Shown one piece after another: positions 1-9,469 of a stretch of DNA of 20,610 nucleotides. The position numbers were made by a program, and so were the translations under genes. Position 1 is the stretch's first letter; each line of letters starts with the position of its first letter. The DNA comes from Cerioporus squamosus. Lineage: Eukaryota; Basidiomycota; Agaricomycetes; Polyporales; Polyporaceae. The notes beneath the pieces are model-generated. The model did no database searches. It was not told where the DNA came from and worked only from the letters and a program-made list of their open reading frames with translations. The DNA is taken from the NCBI GenBank assembly GCA_022592435.1, contig JABYQS010000490.1, positions 1-20,610 of the forward strand, read 5' to 3'.

Positions 1-13
1 TCAGACTTCATCA
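1..13. other. Short left edge not matching the unit end
   Basis: The first 13 bases (tcagacttcatca) are not the sequence that precedes the unit at 10308 or 20591. They may be true flanking DNA, a read-end error or adapter remnant. They are too short to interpret. Confidence 0.5.
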
Positions 14-32
14 CGTCGCGGGGCATGGTTTC

Positions 33-275
33 TCAGGATAGGTCTGATCTCAATGCAATATTCACTACACCATCTATTCCACGCGTGTTCTGCTTCAGAA
101 CCATGCATTCTCGACACTCTGCCTCGTCAGGAGTGAGTCCGTAGTCCCTTGCGTGATTACTCAAAGTCTCGCACGGTAGACAACCACACTGCTGGCTGAG
201 CCTGATGAGCACCAACGGCAGTGTGTCCGACTTCCATCGCCTCGTAATAAGCTCCTTGATCCGCCTCCGCTTCAT
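33..275 (-). CDS. Exon-like frame of unknown function (unit 1)
   Basis: This is an 80-codon open frame, extendable upstream on the minus strand to an acceptor-like CCACAG near 319. Its first half has high G/C at third positions and a natural amino-acid mix: a basic helix (KRRRIKELITRRWKSD), then a hydrophobic stretch, then four Cys (CGCLPC, ECREC). The 3' part after about codon 60 loses this bias. It could be the last exon of the gene at 464-1448 or a separate fragment. An overlapping + strand frame through the unit junction competes with it (see 10062-10426). Function is not recognised. Confidence 0.22.
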   Translation of the reverse strand: MKRRRIKELITRRWKSDTLPLVLIRLSQQCGCLPCETLSNHARDYGLTPDEAECRECMVLKQNTRGIDGVVNIALRSDLS

Positions 276-463
276 CTCGTCAGGGTCGCGCGTTTTTGTG
301 ACGTGTGCTGTGGAAGCGACGCTTGGTTGCAGCTAGTGCTAATCAGAGGTGTCGTGAGCCTTGATCTCATGATTCATGGCGACCCGTCTCGCCAAGCAAG
401 CATGTCAGATAGATGGCTTCATAGAGAATGCCTATGGTCCAGGCGAGCTACTCCAATGTTGAG

Positions 464-1448
464 CTACTCGCCGTAGGTACAGTAGACACTCTGGTCGCAG
501 ATGAGCAGGTTTGCGGTACGGACAGTGCTGTACACCACAGGAGCAGTGTCGAGTGTATCAGACGGCTCAGGAACATGCTGCTGACCTTCTCCGGACTCGG
601 AGCCACCGCTAGGCTCGTAGTACTTCCAAAATGTCGTGAAACAATTCTGTCTGGACTCTGGCTCGCCCGCCGCCAAGAGTTGAGCCGCCTTCCATCTTGT
701 CACATTGTTTGCGGCGGACGCGAATCCGGCCTGGGCCCTGGCTGTGTCACTCGGATACCATCCATGGCCAACAGATTATCTGCGCTGCACGGTTTCCATG
801 TAGTATGCACCGGAGGTCGCATGCTTGTGCGGAATCTCATATGCTAACCACCGCTTTTTGTAGCAGCATTATAATACTTGAACCCATGGAAGCTGACTGA
901 ACTCCCGCTGAGCATCATTGCTCTCTTGAATGCTTGTGTCGGGCAGAAGGTGCCCGCTCCGTACCGCACGCATCCGCCGACCGCGGTAGCGTCGGAAGTG
1001 CATCCGACATAGACTATTCAGGTTCACACCTTCCGATCTGCAGGCTCGCATCGAGGCCTCGGTGAGTGCCTGGGCGCAAATTCCTGGGCGCTGACTTGAA
1101 ACGCACTCGCCAGAAGGACCGCTTGCTCGTCGCAAACCCGGAATATGGCACGCAGAGCAGTCTCATCCAGGATCCCTTGTGTTGCTCGCTCTGCCCCTCA
1201 GTATGCCAGCTATAATGACTCCAGCAGTGCAAACTGGTATACCGCACAGACTACAGACGATGTACGCTGTGACATCCTCGTGAATCTTTAGCGTCTGTCC
1301 GCAGAGTTGCTATCTCGAGATCATCCGAGTTCAATGTGAAGCACGGCAAGTAAGCGAGCACGTTGTCCAAGGTCAACCGCTTTCTACGGTATCTCATGGG
1401 AGAGTTCAGGATTCTCTCTCGCATAGCTATAGCCTGACGTGCGCGCAT
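464..1448 (-). CDS. Probable spliced gene of unknown function, 5' end unresolved (unit 1)
   Basis: No single long frame exists, but GT-AG splicing on the minus strand gives a smooth frame. The exons are 1196-1107, 1013-852 and 741-464 (stop TAG at 464), with introns of 93 bp (1014-1106, donor GTGCGT) and 110 bp (742-851, donor GTGGTT). Exon peptides include ILDETALRAIFRVCDEQAVL, then a Cys/Gly-rich stretch (GGCVRYGAGTFCPTQAFKR) and SVSFHGFKYYNAATKS. The last exon has RAQAGFASAANNVTRWKAAQ and FTTFWKYYEPSGG. An earlier exon probably lies in 1448-1260 (LTLDNVLAYLPCFTLNSDD) but I could not place its junction. All four indels against unit 2 inside this span (near 812, 826, 843 and 1021) fall in the two proposed introns and the exons are identical, which supports the model. 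I recognise no domain. Confidence 0.4.
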
Positions 1449-2839
1449 GAGGCGATTCGATATTCGCTTCTCTTGCCAGATTCACACAGCACATTTGTCA
1501 TTTGACATGCGGGTTTACTCAATACATACAAGCTGTAGCTGGACGACAAGAATACCAGTCCCATAGTCATTCCCCTAGTACGTCGAACAATATGCCTTCA
1601 AGCACATCTAAAGCCATAAGTAGTGTGGAGGCTCGAGGTGCAAAGTAACCGCGCACGGAACCCATCTGGCAAGTCGCACCGAGACTCCGAGTACCGGTCT
1701 CGAGACCTAGCTAAGTGGCTACAGGGTGAGGTTAGCAGAAACCTGAAACAGGTGCGAGAGAAGCGGACAAGAGCCTCGCTTCTTGTGTTGCACACGCATG
1801 CGGGTCCTCTGGTTCCAGCCCCAGGGGCCAGGGCTGCGTCTGTACAACACTCTGCCGGGTGGATGCCTACTGGCCGACTCGGAGAAGCGGATTCCGGCGC
1901 ACAAGGAATACTCACCGGAATGAGAGGACCGAAGATCACATGTCGCATATGTTAGATGCGTACGGTGCGAGCGGAGGCGATGATGCTCTGCCATGATCGG
2001 GGTTAGATGAGCGTCGCGAGAAGTCCTGAGAAGTTACGTGGACTTGCGGCAAGACGGGAGCAGCAGCGATGCGAAGCTATGCGCGAACGAAGCGGCGAAG
2101 AGCCACATTCTGCTGACATGACACACGCATGACGTCGCAACCCTGCTTGTCTGTCATTTCCCCGCAAGAACGTAGAGACGACACTCTCTATGCACGGCCA
2201 GGGATGTCGCTTGATAACTTATTACACTGCAGAGGCAGTGAAGGAGCGTCAACGAAGTTCGGGATACTCACTTGCACATCCCCGACTCCCGAAAGTACAA
2301 GTCAACTGATTCTGTGTGTCCGCCCGTGAAAAGGATGAGGCACTGCCAAGACGGAGGTTAGCATTGCAGGCGAGATGAGAGCCTCACTTCTCGCTCCGTG
2401 CATAAGCGGGCACGGCCTCCGGTTCCACACCAGCGGTTCCGTGGAACCACGAATGCCGGAACTCTGCGGGCGAGCCCCAAGCCCCAGCGCGACGATCGCA
2501 GGCCGAACGCCGAGCCTGAGCGAAGCGAAGCGACGCGTCAGCTCAGCTGCTCGACCATAAATACTAGTCAGGCTGAGAACGACTCACCTTCGTGGACGAC
2601 TCCTTCCTTGTCCTGCTCGTGTCCTCTTCCTTCCCCTCCCTTCGTCGCCTGTCACAGACTCGCCGCCGTCGTCCGGAGGCTCGACCACATACAGACCAGG
2701 ATATGCTCGCCGTGCTCTACCGTCTACTCGACTGCCTCCCCTCGCGGCGTGCTTCGACAACGTCGCTGCATGTTCTAGTCCAGCGTCGCCGTCCTGTACA
2801 CAAGGTCAGTGTTCATGTCATGCGGACAAGCTCGCGGCG
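1449..2839. other. Unassigned stretch between the 5' gene and the tandem array (unit 1)
   Basis: No recognisable gene is present. The best coding-like piece is a charged + strand peptide at 1623-1955 (RARNPSGKSHRDSEYRSRDL, then NLKQVREKRTRASL). It is broken in unit 2 by one missing base near 1726, at a place that could also be a GTGAGG splice donor. A run of gcgaa/gcgac at 2518-2536 is simple sequence. The matching unit 2 stretch is 11747-13135. Confidence 0.5.
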
Positions 2840-3990
2840 CTCACGCGAACTTTGGCAGACATTCGAATTCGTGACGACATAGCGTCGTGGTGTGCTTCAT
2901 CCGCAACTCTACCAGCAAGATGGTATCCTTCGATGGTAAGTACTAGGTCTGCTCGTGCAAAGGAGCTCGTCACTTACGTGGACGTTGCAGACTTGCCGTG
3001 CGCCGCCATGAGTGTCGGACTGCTCAGTCGATGGGCGGCGGGACTACAGGACGACGTGCGACGAAGTCGTTCGCACCTTCACAGATGTTCGGCTTCGTGA
3101 CTACGTAACATCGCAGTCTGCTTCGTCCACAATCCTACAAGTAAGATGATAGTGTACGATCATTAGAACTCTGTTCGTGCGAAGAACCTCGTCACTTACC
3201 TGGGCGATGAAGACCCGTCGGGCGCCGCCAAGAGTGTCGGACCGCTCCGTGCGATAGGCGGCGGGGCTAAAGAATGGTCTGGGTCATGGACGACGCGCGA
3301 CGAAGTCGTTTGCCACGAAGACTCGCCGCTTCGGTCTCTGTCTCGGCTGATCCAAACGGAATGGAACCTGGGTAGCCCCTCGAGTACGGTAGAACTGTGA
3401 GTATCTCCAGCCCATGTCTGCATACGAGGAAACGTACTATGCTGTTCGAATGTGGTGTGGCCTCCAACGGGACTCGCCGTGTGAGCCTCGGAATGGCTGC
3501 GTGTGCTTGCGTGAATCGACTGGCAGAGCCATCATTAGTTACCTCGACGACACTGCACAGAGGGAACGGCTAGTGAAGCTCGTCGCTTACCTGGACGTCG
3601 CAAAGCCGTCGGGCGCCACCATCATGAGTGTCCGACCGCTCGGTAGATGGGCGGCGGGACTACGGAACGGTCCAGGTCTGCGACCAAGTCGTTTGCCGCG
3701 AAGACTTACTGCTTCAGCCGCTATGTCGGGTGATCCACACGGAACGGAACCTGGGTAGATATTCGAGTACAATAGAACTGTCAGTATAAGCCCACAGTGT
3801 CTGCATACAATAGAACGTACCATGCTATTCGAATGCGATGCGGTGTCCTGTGGGACTCACCGTAAGAGCCCCGGAAACCCTGTGTGTGCTTGCGTGAGTC
3901 GACTGGCAGAGACTTCGTCACTTACCCAGATGACGCTGCACAGAGGGCGCGGCGGGTCAACTTTCCCCTCAACGTCGCGGGCGAATCCTC
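2840..3990 (+). repeat. Degenerate internal tandem array with coding-like modules (unit 1)
   Basis: Four related modules are anchored by the motif cgtcacttac (or cgtcgcttac) at 2968, 3190, 3581 and 3916, spaced 222, 391 and 335 bp. Plus-strand translation gives related peptides. One set is LVTYVDVADL, LVTYLGDEDP and LVAYLDVAKP. A second is DEVVRTFTDVRLRD (about 3062-3103), DEVVCHEDSPL (about 3300) and DQVVCREDLLL (about 3680). A third is SAYEETYYAVRMWCG (from 3417) against SAYNRTYHAIRMRCG (from 3800). Many replacements are conservative or silent, as expected of duplicated coding DNA. The modules are now offset in frame, and the last has a TAA that may instead be a GTAAGA splice donor. This is best read as a decayed or intron-split repeat-protein gene; no family is recognised. 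Confidence 0.55.
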
Positions 3991-4079
3991 GTTCACACAG
4001 GACTGCACCACCGACATACGGCGGTGAACGGCGAGGGTGGTGACCGACGGGACAGGACCGGGTAAAGGGAGCACTTCAT

Positions 4080-4105
4080 CCGGCTACACTTGCTACAGTA
4101 GCCGG
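4080..4105. repeat. Perfect 8-bp inverted repeat (unit 1)
   Basis: ccggctac at 4080-4087 and gtagccgg at 4098-4105 form a perfect 8-bp stem around a 10-base loop. It lies between the tandem-module array and the ALG11 3' end. No U tract follows and no function is assigned. Confidence 0.5.
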
Positions 4106-4602
4106 TTGGAGACACGTTGCACGACGCGTATTGGGAGAGCCGCACGCGAAAGCGAGATCTACGGAGGGTGGCACGGAGGCAGCATGAGACCGATGGTCGA
4201 TGTTCAGCGAGAACAGTCAGCATACCATTCTTTGTTTGTGAGGTCGCGTTGAGTCGGCTGCCATACTTCCTCACGCTCCGGCGCAGTACTGGAGTTTCTC
4301 ACTGTTGGCTCGCCGGACATGGGTAAGAAGCACGCTTGGAAAAGGTAGACGAGTAGAAATATCGACTAACCTTGATCCCCAAGCCGGCACGGTGTCCGGA
4401 GCGCGGAGGCTGTGCTCGAGGCTCCCGATAACCTCGGCCCGCCACGACTTCATGCGGTTGTCATTGAAGGGTCCAAGTAGTATCTTCCGGGTTCCAGCTG
4501 CGAGGCCATCAGTTAGTATGAGACAGTTCAGAGGGCTGAAATAGAGGCCCGACAGGCCCCGCCTTCACTGTCGCGAGAGCGAAACACTCTATTGTGCTGG
4601 GT

Positions 4603-4635
4603 TGAACCATCGACATCGGAATGACGATGGGTTCA
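4603..4635. repeat. Imperfect 10-bp inverted repeat (unit 1)
   Basis: tgaaccatcg (4603-4612) pairs with cgatgggttca (4625-4635) with one bulged G, around a 12-base loop. It sits about 230 bp downstream of the ALG11 stop codon on the minus strand, so it would be in or after the 3' untranslated region. Its role is unknown. Confidence 0.4.
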
Positions 4636-4866
4636 GGACCCTGAGGTCAAACAACGCACCACACGGCGACGAACGGCGAGGGTGAACGCGTCTTCTGTGG
4701 CGTAGCCGCGCTATAAAGAGCAGCAAGGTCATCTGAGTCTCCCCGAGAACGTTATGCGCCCAGACTGCATTCAGTTGGCGACTCCTGCTTCTATCCATCA
4801 CAAGACGTTTGACAGAAAAGCAAATGGTTACGTTGTCCCGCGATGTCTGCACAACGTACCTAGTAC

Positions 4867-6531
4867 CTACAACCACCTCCTCCACCCGCTCTCGTCCCAC
4901 GCCTTTTCGAACTCCTCGGCAGAGAACTTCTGCACCGCCCACGTTCTTGCCCGCTTCCGCATGGCGATATCATCTTCAGGTGATAGGTTTAGGACGGTGT
5001 GGAACGCTTCTGCGAATGTTTCCGGGGACGTCGCGTGGTACCCCGTAGGCTCCCCATCCAGGGGCACAACAATGTCGAGGAGCGGCCCGCCGGACGCGTG
5101 TGCGACTGGTATAACCCCTGCCGCCTGAGAGCGTGAAGGTGAGCAAGACGCATATCGAAGGTCAGGTACGATGCTCACCATGAACTCGACTACGTTGATG
5201 CCGAAGTGCTCGTCGACCATCGTGCTCAGACCAATGCTCGCCCTCGACAGCCAGTTAAGTACCTGAGGATACGATGCGTTCACGACGAACTCTGTCTGGT
5301 CCTACGCGCGACGAGCATGAACGATGGAGCCGTGTGGTGGTGAGAACAGTAGCATACCTTGATGTTGAGCTCTTTTGCTAACTCGCGCAGCTCCTCCACC
5401 CGCGTCGCATCACCGACGTTTCGGCTCCCGCCGACCAGAACGAGTTTGACCGAGGATGGCCCCTGGCCACGATACTCTGGGTGTGCCTCCAGCAGCTTGT
5501 GGAACGAGCGCAGCTGTGCCGCATGATCTTTCTCTGGTCTGAACTGGGCGATGCTCAGGATGACTCGCTCGCGGCCTTCGAGCGGGAACACTGCCATCTG
5601 CCGAGTGTCACAGGATGGATATACGATCTGCGCTGCAACTGGACAATCCGAGCGCTTTCGGGACAACAACTCGAGCAGGACTAGGGGAGGAAGGAGATGG
5701 ATCGCGTCAAGAAGAGGGTCAGTGTGCTGCAAGATGGAGTCGATGTGGTTCTTGGTCCAGGAGGAGTTGACCATGATGAAGCGAGCTTGGCGGAGGGAGT
5801 AGGCGTAGTAGTACATGAATAGGCGGTAATATCTGGAGAAGAACCATGTTCGTCACGAGTGGTCATCATGCCAGCGATGGTCGCGCGACGTACAAGAGTT
5901 TACCGGTGCTGAGGACAGAAGAAGAGGAGATGGCTGCAGAGTTGGTGACTCCCGCAGTACGAGACTTGACGCGGGACAGCATCGTTGTGCTGATTGTCGG
6001 GTAGTGGACATATGCGCCCACTGGAATGTTGCCCAGCAGAGAGACAACGGGGAAGGTGAAAGCGTAACCCATGGTGTCTACGCGCATATATCAGCATCGC
6101 GGAGAATGCTGGAGGGAGAGTACGCGCATATAACCAGCAGCACGCAACTCACCGACGAATAGGTCCGGGACGAGGTACGCCATGGCCTCCCATGCAAGAT
6201 ACATGGAGCCTATACTCTGTCCCAGGAGAGTGAACCTCGGCCATGTCGAGTCCTCCACCAGATAGCGCGACTCGAGGAACACGAGATGGAGGGTCTTCGG
6301 GGAGAGCTCGATGTCGAACCGAGTCTTGACCTTCTCGATGATCTGCTCTCGCGAGCAGGCGACGGCGCAGAGAGAGCAGCGGACGAGGGGCTGGACGCGC
6401 CCCACTCCGATCGCGATCGACGCCGCCGCTCGGGCGCTCCGGACGTGCAGGAGTCCTGCTCTCGCTCTTGGACCCGCGATCTCGTCTCCACGCGATGCTT
6501 GTTCCAGCGAGAGAGTTTTTCTTATGGGCAT
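4867..6531 (-). CDS. ALG11: ALG11 alpha-1,2-mannosyltransferase, 5'-truncated, five exons (unit 1)
   Basis: ALG11 (GT4 family) adds the fourth and fifth mannoses, both alpha-1,2, to dolichyl-PP-GlcNAc2Man3 on the cytosolic face of the ER. Exons by splice sites and reading phase are 6531-6153, 6077-5894, 5832-5358, 5301-5179 and 5124-4867; introns are 75, 61, 56 and 54 bp. Joined codons restore family motifs: [15 protein letters not shown] across intron 1, [16 protein letters not shown] across intron 2, [19 protein letters not shown] across intron 4. Also seen are [27 protein letters not shown] and the GT4 E-x7-E motif (EHFGINVVE). Family resemblance begins only near base 6354 ([17 protein letters not shown]). 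The in-frame ATG at 6531 would add about 60 unrelated residues and give 472 aa. The usual N-terminal membrane anchor and GGGGERV loop are absent, so activity is doubtful. No indel separates it from the unit 2 copy. Confidence 0.9.
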
Positions 6532-6535
6532 CTAC

Positions 6536-6610
6536 GGCGGGTCGAGCGAGTACCGCGCGTGGCGGGTGGAGAGAGTACCGCGCGTGGCGGGTCGAGCGGG
6601 TACCGCGGGC
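6536..6610. repeat. Minisatellite, 3 x 25 bp (unit 1)
   Basis: Three adjacent 25-bp repeats at 6536-6560, 6561-6585 and 6586-6610 each start ggcgggt and contain gtaccgcg. They differ by a few bases. They lie immediately upstream (minus-strand sense) of the ATG at 6531 that opens the ALG11-containing frame, and about 180 bp beyond the point where ALG11 similarity ends. Confidence 0.9.
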
Positions 6611-6611
6611 G

Positions 6612-8620
6612 GGTGCAGACTCGGAGTATGGGCGTCGCAGGCTCGCGATCCGCACACTCGCACTCGCCTCGGGATGCGTGTATGCGTCGCAGGTGCTCGA
6701 GGGTACGTTACATGCGCTGTAGCTACAGTCCTCGCCCGAGAATACACTCCGATTTCCGCATAGCACCCTCCGCCTGTGGGCGCCTAAGCACCGCGCTCCT
6801 CTGCTCTCGACCACCACCACCCGCCAACTTCCCCTCCTCCGCCCGCTCGGAGACGCCAGAAAAGCGTGTCAAAGAAGTGTCAGACTCTGGAGAACGCGCC
6901 GCAGCGACTGCCCGGGCCAGCAAGGCCGCAGAAAGCGCGTCGTGTCCGCGGCACGCGAGTACAACCATGCTGGTATGCATGTGGAGCTCACACACGCTGC
7001 CGCGTTGTCTCCCTGCTCTGAACTGTACTCACGCGACTTCGTTGCAGCAACAGTCTTCGCCGCCGCCCGGAAGGACAGGACTCAACTTCGCGGCGACGGT
7101 CTCCGGGACAGCATGGTGCGTCCTGACAACGCGAGACCCACAGAGATCGTGCCCGTACGTTCTCGGACACAATCTGCGCTGTCGTGCGCAGTGCTCAGCC
7201 GCATTTCTAGCCGCAGCGCCCTCAACGCGTGGCGAGTTCGCTGCTGACGACGACAGTCGCGTCGGACACAGCGACCGGTGAGTACCCAGACCGCGAGCAT
7301 CCCATCGCCTATGACGTGTGCTCACAGTCTTGACGCGAAGCTCTGCAGGGACGCGCTCTGACACGGTCAAAATGAACGCGAGAGCTTGCTCTGCGCCCCT
7401 GCACAAGTGCTCAGAACTGAGCCCTGTTAACATGCGCGACGCTGTCAGGCGGGAAGACTGGCAGGCCGAGAATCGCACAAACGACCTTGTGCATACTTCA
7501 GAATGTCGCCGCGCTCATGCGTTGAACTGATGGGATCACTTCCAGCGACGACGCATTGAATGCAAAGCGGAGCTGCCCACACGCGCTCGCGGCGACGACG
7601 ATTACCCCGAGAGTATGACAGGTGGTGAGAGCCCAGGCCCACTCGATCCGACTCTCAGGACGGCTGCTCGAGGTCTCGCCGCGAATCCCTGCAAGACGCG
7701 ACAAATCGCGTCTAACACGGCTGCATTGGACTCGCCGCCTCGGGAAGGACGTGGACGTGTACCCGAGTCGCAGTCTACGTGCAGTGCGTATCCGATCCCA
7801 GCTCCTCTCTGCGGGACACTGACGCCTCCTCCTTCTACCTATGCCTTGGTCCTCCGCTTGACAGGTACACATCCACGTCGGCCTCGAGGACTCCATGAAC
7901 AGCGAGCATGACACCCGCTCGAGCAGTCGCGCACGACAAGACCGGGGCACGGGTGGCGAGAGACATCCAGTAGACACGTCCGCAACGAAGACACTCGAGC
8001 TCACGACGCGCCGCACGAGCAGTACGACACGCTCTCCCCCGCCGCCGACGACGAATGTCCGTGCCCTCTCCCTGGCCGCATCCCCTCTCGAGAAGCACGA
8101 AGATCGGTAAACGTGAGTACTCACCTGTACCTCTGAACTTGCGACGCGGCCCAGCGTGAATGTAAGCGAGATGGAGCACGACGAGCTGGGGTGGGTGGGT
8201 GGCGAGAGAAAGGAAGGCAAGACGAGCCGGGCGAGCGTGAGGAGGAGAAGCCAGCGCGGGCAGAGCAAACAAGAGCAAAGATGCGCGGTGGCTTCCTCGC
8301 ATGGGAGTTGCCGTTGTTTGCATGTCGCGTTTTGCGCTAACCCTCTCGCTTGGAGGCGGAACCCCGACGGGCATCTCCCGTCAGAGTGGCTCTCCGACCT
8401 CCTCGGCTCCACTCCCTTGCCGGCCGTCGCTCGCTGACGCACTCGCCACAAACGGCCGTCTAGGCGTGCAAGAGAGCGTGCACTTCTCGGACGGTCTTCC
8501 TCGCTCTCACTCGCGCGAACTAATCCGTTACGCTGGGGCACGACGCAGAACCATGCTCGCGAGACGAGCTACAGAGCATAACATCGCGTAATCTAACGTA
8601 CTCGACGTCTACAGGACCAT
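6612..8620. other. Unassigned GC-rich stretch upstream of ALG11 (unit 1)
   Basis: Long frames are open on both strands, as is common in GC-rich DNA. One at 6286-7281 (+) is partly antisense to ALG11 and is altered in unit 2 by a missing base near 7154. Another at 7498-8541 (-) is altered in unit 2 by a missing base near 8036. Their amino-acid composition is Arg/Ser-dominated and low in coding character. No missing ALG11 N-terminus was found here. The unit 2 equivalent is 16906-18912. Confidence 0.5.
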
Positions 8621-9469
8621 TCAGAACATCACCGCACGTCCGTCTTCCAACACGCGTCCCAGGTCGCGATCCATCGGCACCGAGCCTCCCGGCGCAGAGT
8701 CGTCCTCCCAGACATACTGCGACGTCTTTACGCCGGTCTTTGGGTTGCGGAACCGGCGCACACGGGCGGTGTTGTTGTCCGCACGCTGTCCGAGTCGCGG
8801 GAGCGGGGACTCGTCGACATGACGCCGCTTGGCAGCTCGGCCACCGCAAGACTCGTCGGCGCGACGACGCTTCTTCGCTGGCGGCGGAGGCGTCGGGCAG
8901 CGCACGACAGTGCCGGGAGCAGAGACGTGCATGACGAGCGTACCGACGACCCAGCGCGCGTCCGTGTGCGGAGCGATCTCCCGGCGAGGCGGGACTGGGG
9001 TGCTCGGGAGAACGCTGCGGTGGTCGACCCGCGCGTTGTGCAACTCCTCGGGAGTCGCGTCGCGCCAGCGCAGCGTCCCGTCCTTCCACAGCTGGAGCAG
9101 CTGCTCGACCGGCTCGACGCCGCCTGGGATCCGGGACAGCTCGCCAAACAGGATGTGCGCCGGCCACCCTACGAGCAGCTTCCCCTCGCCAATGACGATA
9201 TTCTCGACAAAGGAGCGCTCCTCCCAGTGCATCGACACGTCCTCCTTGCCCGTAGACGTGGCTGTCGAGGTGAGTGGCATGAGAGACAGGTGAGCAGACG
9301 AATAGACGGCAGACGCACCAAGGCCCCGGATGATCTTCTTGCGCAGCTTCTTGCGCTTTCTCTCTCGCGGCTGCATGGAGACGTCCTCGTCGCTGCTGCA
9401 CGAGTCCGACGCGTCGGTAGGCTGTATCTGGGAGAGGGGTGCCCTCGTCTGCGCAGAGGACGACGACAT
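8621..9469 (-). CDS. Hypothetical nuclear-type protein, 282 aa (unit 1, intact)
   Basis: This is a single open frame of 282 codons with strong G/C preference at third positions, as in the ALG11 exons. The start chosen is the ATG at 9469, followed by a Ser-rich opening (MSSSSAQ). In order it has an acidic Ser/Asp patch (residues 20-32), a lysine/arginine cluster (35-46, RERKRKKLRKK), and a folded-looking core at about 83-150 (GKLLVGWPAHILFGEL, then QLWKDGTLRWRDATPEE). A proline-rich linker (193-198) leads to a bipartite nuclear-localisation-like signal (KKRRR at 199-203, KRR at 214-216) and a basic tail with FRNPKTGVKTSQYVWEDD (230-247). I do not recognise the family. The basic clusters suggest a nuclear or nucleic-acid-associated protein; that is inference from composition. 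No transposase or helicase motif is visible. The single-exon form is unusual beside intron-rich ALG11. Confidence 0.65.
   Translation of the reverse strand: MSSSSAQTRAPLSQIQPTDASDSCSSDEDVSMQPRERKRKKLRKKIIRGLGASAVYSSAHLSLMPLTSTATSTGKEDVSMHWEERSFVENIVIGEGKLLVGWPAHILFGELSRIPGGVEPVEQLLQLWKDGTLRWRDATPEELHNARVDHRSVLPSTPVPPRREIAPHTDARWVVGTLVMHVSAPGTVVRCPTPPPPAKKRRRADESCGGRAAKRRHVDESPLPRLGQRADNNTARVRRFRNPKTGVKTSQYVWEDDSAPGGSVPMDRDLGRVLEDGRAVMF

Larger units (their letters stand above)
3991..4866. other. Unassigned stretch downstream of ALG11 (unit 1)
   Basis: The two hairpins listed separately lie here. A 14-base word (gaacggcgagggtg) occurs twice, at about 4027 and 4672. A TATA-like ctataaa at 4711 faces the ALG11 3' end. 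The 3-bp difference from unit 2 (gtaagaagc against gtaagc) is at 4323, next to a possible + strand donor. No gene is called. The unit 2 equivalent is 14288-15160. Confidence 0.5.

Noticed and set aside
4711..5128. TATA-like ctataaa followed by an ATG at 4754 and a 124-codon + strand frame
   Set aside because: Most of the frame is the complement of ALG11 exons 4-5, whose coding sense is certain. The TATA word alone is weak evidence.
6536..6610. Possible CRISPR-like or regulatory repeat array
   Set aside because: The 25-bp repeats abut with no spacers. It is a simple minisatellite in eukaryotic DNA.
6286..7281. 331-codon + strand open frame
   Set aside because: Its first part is exactly antisense to ALG11 exon 1, its composition is Arg/Ser-rich, and the frame changes in unit 2.
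8010..8060. Minus-strand GGGGERV, the glycine-rich motif expected in the missing ALG11 N-terminus
   Set aside because: The residues around it do not resemble ALG11, it comes from a GC-rich run, and a one-base difference in the C run alters it in unit 2. It is taken as chance.
8113..8124. Perfect 12-bp palindrome gtgagtactcac
   Set aside because: It reads as two overlapping splice-donor-like words. A single 12-bp palindrome in 10 kb is expected by chance, and nothing around it suggests a site.
7498..8541. 347-codon minus-strand open frame
   Set aside because: It has low-complexity composition, competing open frames on the other strand, and a frameshift in unit 2 with no sign of selection to keep it.
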